16,015 nt of DNA, from contig CAZLXM010000092.1 of NCBI GenBank assembly GCA_964563105.1, positions 1 through 16,015 on the forward strand, read 5' to 3'. The translations under genes were made by a program, and so were the position numbers. Under the pieces are notes generated by a model that searched no databases, was not told the DNA's origin, and was given only the letters and a program-made list of their open reading frames with translations. Below, piece by piece: positions 7,401 through 14,565 of the stretch (its first letter is position 1; each line of letters starts with the position of its first letter). This stretch comes from CAYVTV01 sp964563105 (lineage in GTDB: Bacteria; Bacteroidota; Bacteroidia; Bacteroidales; GCA-2748055).

Positions 7401-9614
7401 AACTGCAGAAAAAGTTTTGTAAACATACAAAACGAAAATGAGAAATATATTTATGCTGAAAGTCATGAATTGTTAGATAAGTTAATCTCTAACCTTGAAA
7501 ATTACAATAAAATCATTCATAGCCCTCTCAGTTCTGCAAGAAATAGCCAATTTCGGGCAATTGTAAAGAAAGATACCCGGCTGCAAGGTCTGATTAATAA
7601 TTTCTTTTATGCAAATAAGCTGATTTTAAATAACTTTTTAAACAAAGCCCTTCTTGACTTCATTTTTCTAACTTTGAAAAACAGGATCAAAACAAAGTTT
7701 GAAAAAACAATTCTTGAAATAGAAATCTTACTGCAATCGAATATCCTGGGGAAATTAAAAACATTCACAGATCAGCTTAATTCACTAAGGGATATTGAGA
7801 AATTATCAAAAAATAAAAAATATTTTCCTGATCAGAAAGAAATATCCATGCCAGACCTGGAAGAATATTTTAATCAGCTTATTAATGAAATAAAAGAATT
7901 AGTATTTGCTCTCCCTGAGACTATTCAGGTTTCAGATGATGAGCTTACTGATGAAATAAAATTGGAACAACTTGATGATCTTAATGAACTCCAGGTTTCA
8001 GTAAGAAAAGCAGCTGATTTCTATATTAGCAATGAATTGAATGACCAGTTAAAAAGACAATGGATAAAATGTGAAAACGAATTATCCTTGTCTTTGAATA
8101 AAATCAGGGATACAATCAGACTGGCAAGTTTCCAGCTTTATAATACAGGTTCTGACAAGGCAGATGAATCAGATGTATTAATTAATCAGGAACAAAAAAA
8201 TAAATTAATCGATAGTATAATTAACAGTAACCTTAGTGAAGAAATTAAAATTAAGAACCTAACAAAAGAAATCAGACAAAGCTTTGAAATTGGATTAAAG
8301 AATGCTTTCGAGCCCTTATCTTCGGATATCATAATCAGGGCCTCGGCAAGTATAACGAAAATTACAACAAGGACCGGCCGGCAAAAAATAATTCAACGTT
8401 TCCAGTCTTTTAAAACCTCAACAAGGGAAAAATTAAGCAATCGATTAGTAAAATTACTATACACTACAAGTGAAGGCCAGGTTTGGGCAAGACGAATGGA
8501 ACATCTTAAAGAGAAAGAATCTGTATATACTATAGAGCAAATCCGCAAGATTACCGGAAAATTATCTCCTTCAAAAGCTATATTAGAATCACTTCCCTTT
8601 TATTATGCAAATTTATTTTCCGGCAGTTCAAGAATTGGAGGAGATTTTCTTGTAGAAATGTCAGCAGAAATTGAAAAAGGAAGCAGGGCAGTAAAACGAT
8701 TCATTGACGGATCAACAGGCTTCCTTATAATAAGTGGTGAGCCTGATTCCGGGAAATCTACATTAAGTAAGCAACTGGCAGGTTTACACTTTAACAGAAA
8801 TAATATCTATAATGTCAGGGCCCCGCGTGAATGTACAGCCGATGTCCGCCTTTTTGAAGAAACCTTACTTAAGAGTATTAACGGGAAGGATAATTTGCAA
8901 TACGATTTAAGTATGCTTCCTTCAAAAAGTGTAATTATTATTCATGATCTTGAATTGTGGTGGCAAAGAAAGCCATTCGGAACTCATGTTGTTGAAAAAC
9001 TTATTTCTTTAATGCAGGAATTCAGCAACTCAATATTATTTATAATAAATACCAATGAAAATGCTTTAAGCATTATAAATCAGCTTACTTCCCTCAATAT
9101 CTGGGCACTTGATATAATTTATTGCCAGCCTTTTGATGCCCGTGATCTTAAAAACCTGATATTATTGCGCCACCAGGCAGGAGCAATGAAATTTATCCTT
9201 AATAAAACACATGAGGATCAAATGACAGAGTGGGATTATGCCAGGTTATTCAACCGCTATTTTGTCCTGTCATCCGGGAATCCCGGCCTGACTATTAAAC
9301 TTTGGCTGGCTAATATTAAAAAAATATCAGCTAATACTCTTTTTATAGAAAAACCTGTTTATGAAGAACTAAGATTTGCCGATCAATTATCTCAATATGA
9401 GATCATGCATATTTTACAATTTGTAATTCATCGCAGGTTCTCAATTAAAAACCTCGCCGCTTTATTACTATATAACATTCATGAAACCGGGCAAATAGTT
9501 CATGAATTACTTAAGAAAAACATTTTGATTGAAAGATACCCTGAAACTTATTCCCTTAATCCTGTTTTGGAAATTTATTTAATTAAAAAACTTAAAAGTC
9601 TCGAATTAATATGA
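4479..9614 (+). CDS. SLC12-type cation-chloride cotransporter fused to AAA+/STAND-like ATPase
   Basis: Very large inner-membrane protein of 1,711 residues from this ATG (residue numbers below count from the TTG at 4458, seven codons upstream). Residues 20-418 form about 12 membrane helices with cation-chloride cotransporter motifs: YLRLPWIVGQAG (34-45) in helix 1, GTGGTYFIISRSLG (77-90), FFPAVTGFEAG (203-213) and SGDLKDP (217-223) in helix 6, and SSALGSILGAPRILQA (285-300) in helix 8. Residues 457-790 match the cytosolic C-terminal domain of that family, including MGWAKNTRDPEKY and KKIDIWWQGKG. Residues about 790-1375 are mostly charged, helical and unrecognised. Residues about 1375-1718 are a P-loop ATPase: Walker A GEPDSGKST (1427-1435), Walker B SVIIIHDLE (1491-1499), a sensor-like IINTNEN (1529-1535), GNPG (1607-1610), then a winged-helix-like tail. 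Ordinary prokaryotic relatives end after the first two parts. The following MscS-like gene overlaps it by ATGA. Role proposed: ion cotransport gated or sensed through ATP; the transported ions are not known. Confidence 0.88.
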   Translation: MAKAKKFGLFGGVFTPSILTILGVIMYLRLPWIVGQAGLIATLGIIVLAHLISGSTGLSIASIATDKRVGTGGTYFIISRSLGLPIGGTLGYALFVGLSFSVSLYLIGFAESFLSYFGFEVNLFTVRLTGSIILLLVTILTFISTSLAIKTQYLILTVMILSLLAIFLGNHDYKPYGSQLHTLPEALPWISLFAIFFPAVTGFEAGVSMSGDLKDPRRDIPFGTILAILTGLLVYVCLAIFLSFTVNRELLINDSNALFRISFIPQFVIAGILGATFSSALGSILGAPRILQAVASDRIAPSFFSKGYGPSNEPRNALILTFIIAQAGILIGELNAIARIVTIFFIITYGFLNITYTVESWASSDFRPSFKIPRFVSIAGSLACIIVMIQLDILAMAAASLVLISLFFFLKNKELNLQTGDTRSSIWLSLIKTGLFKLTKSQDNTRNWRPNVILFSGSAGARPHLIEIGKALVGKLGIFTNFELIEHPGENLLFSRTARVSSETIGGFTDVITRKHECRNIYEGIEMISKIYGFTGFEPNTILMGWAKNTRDPEKYAEMLVSLKKLDYNLAFLNYNKERGFGDYKKIDIWWQGKGRNLPLAIHLIRFITGTTEWRNAEIRILSLCSESRNMEKYYVILNQIIENYRIKAKIKVINNVEKIPEKDHIRSESSESDLIIAEIPDFNKKNIFEIIGNTNEIIETNNSFLLIHAASTFEEINVISDMAAPGKISLIPEKPPLSIVDKLNISGSEYIINEIHNLAGHLEESSVSYINNVLFPVPENKNAYIEQFKTLSIKALENLSLANKLKNQQDKQWEYLRIINDYSFHVQKLLQEFKAGYLKYEHETLEQGISKYLSEIQEAFKILPEKISIQFNRKELRQLKTSGIIEWLERAGKIILINFSGKTVKLKINIHKTYRIYIYHKRLYYFKRFTEQYFSQNFITFSELKKLLRDNYDVIEQALANKLTIEEINDYQENCRKSFVNIQNENEKYIYAESHELLDKLISNLENYNKIIHSPLSSARNSQFRAIVKKDTRLQGLINNFFYANKLILNNFLNKALLDFIFLTLKNRIKTKFEKTILEIEILLQSNILGKLKTFTDQLNSLRDIEKLSKNKKYFPDQKEISMPDLEEYFNQLINEIKELVFALPETIQVSDDELTDEIKLEQLDDLNELQVSVRKAADFYISNELNDQLKRQWIKCENELSLSLNKIRDTIRLASFQLYNTGSDKADESDVLINQEQKNKLIDSIINSNLSEEIKIKNLTKEIRQSFEIGLKNAFEPLSSDIIIRASASITKITTRTGRQKIIQRFQSFKTSTREKLSNRLVKLLYTTSEGQVWARRMEHLKEKESVYTIEQIRKITGKLSPSKAILESLPFYYANLFSGSSRIGGDFLVEMSAEIEKGSRAVKRFIDGSTGFLIISGEPDSGKSTLSKQLAGLHFNRNNIYNVRAPRECTADVRLFEETLLKSINGKDNLQYDLSMLPSKSVIIIHDLELWWQRKPFGTHVVEKLISLMQEFSNSILFIINTNENALSIINQLTSLNIWALDIIYCQPFDARDLKNLILLRHQAGAMKFILNKTHEDQMTEWDYARLFNRYFVLSSGNPGLTIKLWLANIKKISANTLFIEKPVYEELRFADQLSQYEIMHILQFVIHRRFSIKNLAALLLYNIHETGQIVHELLKKNILIERYPETYSLNPVLEIYLIKKLKSLELI

Positions 9615-10318
9615 TCTTTATAAAAACTTTCATACTTGCAATTGCATTTTATATATTTTTTCGATCGATCAGAATTATTTTTAATATCCTGCCTTTAAAG
9701 GCTGCTATCAGAGTAATAATTTTCAGGTCCCTTCCTGTTTTGGAAATGTTGCTTTGGATTGGATTTTCATATTGGGCTGTTCAACAGCTATTTAGTGATC
9801 AAGTTATCCTTACTGTGATAAAAGCATGTATAACAGTTATAATTATTATAATTTTTGCATGGTATTTATTCCGTGATCTGATAGCCGGAGTTATTCTTAA
9901 AACTGAAAATACTTTTAAAGCAGGACAAAGCATTAATACCCCGTCTATATCAGGTATAATCGATAAAATAGGAGGCAGAACTTTAAAAGTAATAAACGAT
10001 AATGATGAATCAGTCGAAATTCCGTTTTCAAGGATCATTGGCCAGGAAATTGTAATATCATCAAACAAAGAAAAGAAAACCGGGCATACTTTCCGCTTCA
10101 ATGTTTCCTCAAAACATCAGCCTGTAAAAATTAAAGAACTGGTCAAAAGAAGAATTCTGGAAATACCCTGGATTATTTCCAATGATGAAATAAATTTGAA
10201 CCTTATAAGGGAAGGCGCTGACAATTTCATACTTGAAGTAAGGCTCCATACAATAAGTAATGATTTGATCTATAAAACTGAAGAGCTTTTAAAAAATTTT
10301 ATACAAGAAGTATTTTAA
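9611..10318 (+). CDS. Small MscS-type mechanosensitive channel-like protein
   Basis: Predicted inner-membrane protein of 235 residues with an MscS fold. Three hydrophobic helices (about 4-26, 40-61 and 65-86) are followed by the MscS beta-domain: FRDLIAGVILKTENTFKAGQ (87-106), a GIIDKIGGRTLKV turn (115-127) and VEIPFSRIIGQEIV (135-148), then a C-terminal alpha/beta domain (about 158-230). Family members open under membrane tension to release ions in hypo-osmotic shock. The expected pore helix, rich in Gly and Ala in E. coli MscS, is here ITVIIIIIFAWYLF, bulky and with almost no Gly/Ala, so it may not conduct in the usual way. Its ATG overlaps the stop of the cotransporter-ATPase gene by 4 bp, implying coupled translation and a shared function. 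Family assignment is firm for the beta-domain; channel activity is uncertain. Confidence 0.82.
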   Translation: MIFIKTFILAIAFYIFFRSIRIIFNILPLKAAIRVIIFRSLPVLEMLLWIGFSYWAVQQLFSDQVILTVIKACITVIIIIIFAWYLFRDLIAGVILKTENTFKAGQSINTPSISGIIDKIGGRTLKVINDNDESVEIPFSRIIGQEIVISSNKEKKTGHTFRFNVSSKHQPVKIKELVKRRILEIPWIISNDEINLNLIREGADNFILEVRLHTISNDLIYKTEELLKNFIQEVF

Positions 10319-10328
10319 AACTAACTAT

Positions 10329-11612
10329 ATGAATAAAATAGTTTCTCTCAAAGGTTTATTGTTAATATTAATCCTTACCGTTTTTTATAATCCGGTATTT
10401 CCTCAACCTGAAAACTGGACTCACTTCAGGGGAAGTAAACTGGATGGAAAAGCTGTAGTAAAAAATGTTCCGGTTATATTCAATGACAATACCAATGTAA
10501 AATGGAAAACAGCCATACCCGGAAAAGGATGGTCCTCACCGGTGATATTTGGAAATCAGATCTGGGCTACTACTGCATCCATAGATGGTAAAGAATTGTC
10601 AGCTATTTGTCTTGACTTTGAATCGGGAGATATAATTTATAATTTTAAAGTTTTTACGCCAGACTCCGTTATTCGCAAACATTCTATAAATTCCTATGCT
10701 ACCCCGACACCCTGTATTGAAGATGAATTTGTATATGTCCATTTTGGAAGTCTTGGGACAGCCTGTATAAAAACTTCCGATGGTTCAATAGTTTGGAAGA
10801 GGACGGATCTGCAATGTGATCATGTTCAGGGGCCCGGATCATCCCCTATCCTATATAAAAACCTCCTGATCCTTCATTATGAAGGTGTTGATGTAAGATA
10901 TATCGTAGCACTGAACAAAGCAAACGGAGAAATAGTATGGAAAACTGACAGGCCTGAAGGACCCTATATACCATTACCCAGGATAGGGAAAAAAGCTTAT
11001 ATAACCCCATTGCTAATTAATGTCAAAGGAAGAGATATGTTAATATCAAACGGCTCCGCAGTTTGTATTGCTTATGATCCTTCCACAGGTGAGGAAATAT
11101 GGCAGGTGGTAAGAGGTGCTGAATCCACTGTTGCAATGCCGGTATATGAAAATGGTATTGTTTACTTTTATACAGGATTCATGGTTAAAGAAGATGGAAA
11201 AAAATTTTCAGAAATTCTTGCGGTTAATCCTGATGGACAGGGAGATATCACAAAAACTCATGTACTATGGGCACTTGAAGCTGAACAACTCCAGCTCCTT
11301 ACTCCCGTAATTAAAGACGGATTAATATACACCATTGATACAAAAAATGTCCTGATGTGTATAGATGCCAATACTTCACAGGAAATATATTCAATGAAGA
11401 TGAAGGATAAATACAATGCATCGCCTATTTATGCAGCAGGTAATATTTATTTCTGGTCATTAGGAGGGGAAGTTATGGTAATCAGGGAAGGAAAAGAAGC
11501 GGATATACTTTCCAGGAACCAGATGGATGGGGAAATATGGGCTACTCCGGCAATATTGAGAAACAGTATTATTCTAAGAACCGATAAGCACTTTTACAGA
11601 ATTGGTTTTTAA
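10329..11612 (+). CDS. Exported PQQ-like beta-propeller repeat protein
   Basis: Secreted or periplasmic protein of 427 residues. The N-terminus is a signal peptide (basic MNKIVSLKG, hydrophobic core to about residue 21, likely cleavage near Gln26). The mature part opens with ENWTHFRGSKLDGKA, a W-x-x-FRG start common in PQQ-like propeller proteins, and then shows repeated blades ending in Trp-containing strands such as TNVKWKTAIPG, GSIVWKRTD, GEIVWKTDR, GEEIWQVVRG and GEIWATPA. Related folds include BamB and quinoprotein dehydrogenases; residues for PQQ binding cannot be confirmed by eye, so an enzymatic role should not be assumed. It begins 10 bases after the MscS-like gene with no terminator between, so it is probably the third gene of that operon. 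A sensor or scaffold on the outer face of the membrane system is possible, but that is only context. Confidence 0.85.
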   Translation: MNKIVSLKGLLLILILTVFYNPVFPQPENWTHFRGSKLDGKAVVKNVPVIFNDNTNVKWKTAIPGKGWSSPVIFGNQIWATTASIDGKELSAICLDFESGDIIYNFKVFTPDSVIRKHSINSYATPTPCIEDEFVYVHFGSLGTACIKTSDGSIVWKRTDLQCDHVQGPGSSPILYKNLLILHYEGVDVRYIVALNKANGEIVWKTDRPEGPYIPLPRIGKKAYITPLLINVKGRDMLISNGSAVCIAYDPSTGEEIWQVVRGAESTVAMPVYENGIVYFYTGFMVKEDGKKFSEILAVNPDGQGDITKTHVLWALEAEQLQLLTPVIKDGLIYTIDTKNVLMCIDANTSQEIYSMKMKDKYNASPIYAAGNIYFWSLGGEVMVIREGKEADILSRNQMDGEIWATPAILRNSIILRTDKHFYRIGF

Positions 11613-11619
11613 TAATGAT

Positions 11620-11647
11620 TTAATTATTTCTTCGAAAAAATTAATTT
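11620..11647. terminator. Possible bidirectional terminator between convergent genes
   Basis: TTAATTATTT (11620-11629) can pair with AAAAAATTAA (11635-11644) across a five-base CTTCG loop: nine of ten pairs with one A-A mismatch. On the plus strand the stem is followed by TTT. The hairpin sits in the 28-base gap between two genes that run toward each other and includes the stop codon of the minus-strand gene. It contains only A-T pairs in the stem, so it is weak. Confidence 0.3.
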
Positions 11648-13689
11648 CTCCTGATCTGTTCAAGTGCAGCCCCCAATTCTGTCACAGGCTCTTTACAATA
11701 TCCCCTGGTGCACACATAATACCAGGTTTGTCCGGCCCTGAACCTGTCCTGTAATACAGGAATATTGTAATCCGTATCTTCGGAAAAAGAAAATAACACG
11801 TTAGGGAGGTATTTTTTTATTATTTCATTTAAACTTTTTTTCGCATCTGGTCCGCACACTGCCAGGGTATAATACGGATAAATATTCAATAAGAGTAAAT
11901 AAGCCCAGTTTGCATAGCTGATACTTTGCTGTGCCACATTGCTTAACATATCACTGAGCATTTTAGTACTCCGGTCTGCCAGGGACTGATCTTCAAAATA
12001 AGAAGACAGGAAAAAAAGGTTAACAGCCATAATACTGTTTGAGGAAGAAATTACTCCGTCATAGCTAATATAAACAGGAGTCTCTGTTTCCTGTCCTTTC
12101 ATTGGGGAAAATGAAAGAAGATTTGTTCCCGGAACTGAGAAGTTATCCATTACATAGTCGCTTAACAATTTAGCAGTAAAAAGATAATCTGCATTCATAG
12201 ACACTTCATAAAGTTTTATCAGAGCCTGGATAAACAATGCATAATCCTCAAGAAATCCATCAATAAAAGGTTTCCTTTCTACCATAGTCCTGGCTAATTT
12301 CCCTTTCGGTGTAATACAATTATTTATAATTATATCTGCTGCAAGTTTGGCTTTTTTTAGAAATGAACTTTCTCCGAAAGCAGTATAAGCATCTGTCAAC
12401 CCCTTTATCATTAAAGCATTCCATGATATGATCACCTTATTGTCGAGAGACGGCCTTACTCTTTTTGCCCTTGCAGAAAGTAATCTCATGTTTATATTCT
12501 TAATAACTTTTTGGAATTCCTCAAATGGCATATTCCATTTTGAAGAAAACTCCTCGTCTGATACATCCCTTAGCAGAATATTATTTCCATTCTCCCAATA
12601 TCCTTTCTCCCCAAGCTGATAATACTCTTTAATCAATTTTGCATCAGTTCCGAAAATTTCATCTATCTCATTTTCCTGCCAAACGTAAAATTTCCCTTCT
12701 TCTCCGTCGCTATCTGCGTCAAGAGCAGAATAAAATACACCTTCCGGTGAAGTCATTTCACGTTCAATAAATTCAATAGTCTGATAAACTACATCCCTGT
12801 ACAGAGTTTTTTTTAATACTTTCCAAGCATTGGAATACAAAGAAATCAATTGCCCATTATCATAAAGCATTTTTTCAAAATGTGGAACTTTCCAAAGATC
12901 ATCAGTAGAATAACGGGCAAAACCACCTCCGGTCTGATCATAGATCCCTCCCATTGCCATTTTATCCAGACTTAGCTTAACCTGATCAAATGCAGTTTTT
13001 TCACCTGTAAAGTAATAGTAGAGCAATAAAAATTCAAGGTTTACGGGAAGAGGAAATTTAGGGGCCCGTATTGTCCCCCCTTTTTCTTTATCCATATACC
13101 CCATAATATTCCGAAAAACTGCTTCTGCCTGTGAAACTGTAAAGTCTTTTATACTTTGTCCGGATTTAATAAAACCGGCTGACACAACACCTTCTGTTAA
13201 GCTTTTAGCTTGTTTGATGAGCTCTTCACGCTTATTCTGAAATAATTCGGCAATCTGAATAAGGATACTTTTCCATTGTTCTTTTCTAAAATATGTCCCT
13301 CCCCAGAATGGTTTGCCATCTGGTAATGCAAAACAATTTAAAGGCCATCCTCCCTGTCCGGTAATCATCTGAACTGCTGACATGTAAATATGATCAATAT
13401 CAGGACGCTCCTCCCGGTCAACTTTAATACATATAAAATTATTGTTCATCAATTCAGCCACTTCTTTATCCTCAAAACTTTCCCTTTCCATTACATGACA
13501 CCAGTGACAAGTTGAATAGCCAATGCTTATCAATAGCGGTTTGTTTTCTTTATGTGCCTTTAAAATGGTTTCATCTCCCCATGGATGCCAGTCAACAGGA
13601 TTGTACAAATGCTGAAGAAGATAAGGGCTTGTTTGTCCTAAAAGGTGATTTGGAGAAGATGTATCATTATTATGCCAGTTGTTTCTCAT
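11641..13689 (-). CDS. YyaL/SPATA20-like thioredoxin-fold protein
   Basis: Cytosolic protein of 682 residues, a normal length for the family known as YyaL in bacteria and SPATA20 (SSP411) in animals. The N-terminal part is a DUF255 thioredoxin-like domain: NHLLGQTSPYLLQH (14-27), NPVDWHPWG (30-38), the CHWC redox-like motif (Cys61 and Cys64), DREERPDID (91-99) and GGWPL (113-117), which supplies the cis-proline. The rest is a helical barrel of the six-hairpin type related to N-acylglucosamine epimerases, with ADSDGEEGKFYVW and ISWNALMIKG as recognisable conserved stretches. Its biochemical activity is not established in the literature I know. The start overlaps the end of the dehydrogenase gene by 20 bp, and the next in-frame ATG would remove the thioredoxin motif, so 13689 is right. 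No signal peptide is seen. Confidence 0.93.
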   Translation of the reverse strand: MRNNWHNNDTSSPNHLLGQTSPYLLQHLYNPVDWHPWGDETILKAHKENKPLLISIGYSTCHWCHVMERESFEDKEVAELMNNNFICIKVDREERPDIDHIYMSAVQMITGQGGWPLNCFALPDGKPFWGGTYFRKEQWKSILIQIAELFQNKREELIKQAKSLTEGVVSAGFIKSGQSIKDFTVSQAEAVFRNIMGYMDKEKGGTIRAPKFPLPVNLEFLLLYYYFTGEKTAFDQVKLSLDKMAMGGIYDQTGGGFARYSTDDLWKVPHFEKMLYDNGQLISLYSNAWKVLKKTLYRDVVYQTIEFIEREMTSPEGVFYSALDADSDGEEGKFYVWQENEIDEIFGTDAKLIKEYYQLGEKGYWENGNNILLRDVSDEEFSSKWNMPFEEFQKVIKNINMRLLSARAKRVRPSLDNKVIISWNALMIKGLTDAYTAFGESSFLKKAKLAADIIINNCITPKGKLARTMVERKPFIDGFLEDYALFIQALIKLYEVSMNADYLFTAKLLSDYVMDNFSVPGTNLLSFSPMKGQETETPVYISYDGVISSSNSIMAVNLFFLSSYFEDQSLADRSTKMLSDMLSNVAQQSISYANWAYLLLLNIYPYYTLAVCGPDAKKSLNEIIKKYLPNVLFSFSEDTDYNIPVLQDRFRAGQTWYYVCTRGYCKEPVTELGAALEQIRRN

Positions 13690-14530
13690 AAAATTCTTTT
13701 TCCATTCCTGTCATTTCCAGGCTTAATTCCCATAGTTTATCAGCCATCATATCATTTTTCGCAACTTTGCTTACTTTACTTATTTTCTTTCCTGAAAAAT
13801 ATTGCCCTGTGACATTAGCTCCGGTTGATGAAGTTGCAAGAAATACAGTAGTCCGGGCCCCTTTCTCGGTTGTGCTTAAAAAATAAGGTGCAAGCCTTTT
13901 TATTAGCGGTAATTTATTAAATAAATGTGTGGCAATAATTCCGGGATGAAGACAATTAACTGTTATCTGATCCTTTTCAAGTTTTTCAGCGAGTTTTTTA
14001 GTAAACAGGATATTGGCAAGTTTGCTCTGACTATAAGCCCTGAAATTATTCCAGCTTTTATTACCTTCAGGATCATCAAAGTCGATATTTACAAAACGAT
14101 GTGCCACACTTGAAACAGTAATGATCCTGGCGGGAGCGCTTTTTTTCATCACATCCAGTAAAAGGTTTGTGAGAAGGAAGGGAGCAAGATGATTCACTGC
14201 AAAGGTCATTTCATATCCATCTTTCGACTTATTGTACTTATATTCCCATAAACCTGCATTATTAATAAGAATATGCAGTTGATGATTTTTTTCCAGAAAA
14301 GAACTTGCAAAATTACGGATGGATTGAAAGGAGGCAAGATCACATTCCATAATATCAACCCTTTCATTGCCGGTATTCTTGATTATCTCATCTCTTAGCA
14401 AATTTCCTTTCTTCACGTCTCTAACGGGAAGTACAAGATGTATGCCCTTTTTTGCAAGCTGCACTGCAGTTTCCCTTCCAATGCCTGAAGTAGAGCCGGT
14501 TAAAATGCAGGTTTTCGATTTAATATCCAT
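13670..14530 (-). CDS. Short-chain dehydrogenase/reductase
   Basis: NAD(P)(H)-dependent oxidoreductase of 286 residues, cytosolic. It has the classical SDR markers: cofactor loop TGSTSGIG (11-18), acidic CDLAS after the fourth strand (63-67), NNAG (90-93), catalytic Ser140/Ser141 region VSSVAH, and YSQSK (Tyr166, Lys170). Arg37 in LPVRDVKKG sits where NADP-preferring members carry a basic residue. The pattern FAVNHLAPFLLTNLLL and CLHPGIIATHLF resembles the retinol dehydrogenase/WW-domain oxidoreductase-like branch, which is a poor guide to substrate in bacteria. It overlaps the YyaL-like gene and begins 35 bases after the GH2 gene, all in one direction, so it may be co-transcribed with both. 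The substrate is unknown. Confidence 0.92.
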   Translation of the reverse strand: MDIKSKTCILTGSTSGIGRETAVQLAKKGIHLVLPVRDVKKGNLLRDEIIKNTGNERVDIMECDLASFQSIRNFASSFLEKNHQLHILINNAGLWEYKYNKSKDGYEMTFAVNHLAPFLLTNLLLDVMKKSAPARIITVSSVAHRFVNIDFDDPEGNKSWNNFRAYSQSKLANILFTKKLAEKLEKDQITVNCLHPGIIATHLFNKLPLIKRLAPYFLSTTEKGARTTVFLATSSTGANVTGQYFSGKKISKVSKVAKNDMMADKLWELSLEMTGMEKEFYEKQLA

Positions 14531-14565
14531 ATTTTACTTTCTGAGTTAATTTTTCGCATAAAAGC

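Noticed and set aside
9611..10318. Calling this protein a standard conducting MscS channel
   Set aside because: The beta-domain fits, but the pore helix lacks the Gly/Ala packing pattern, so conduction is left open.
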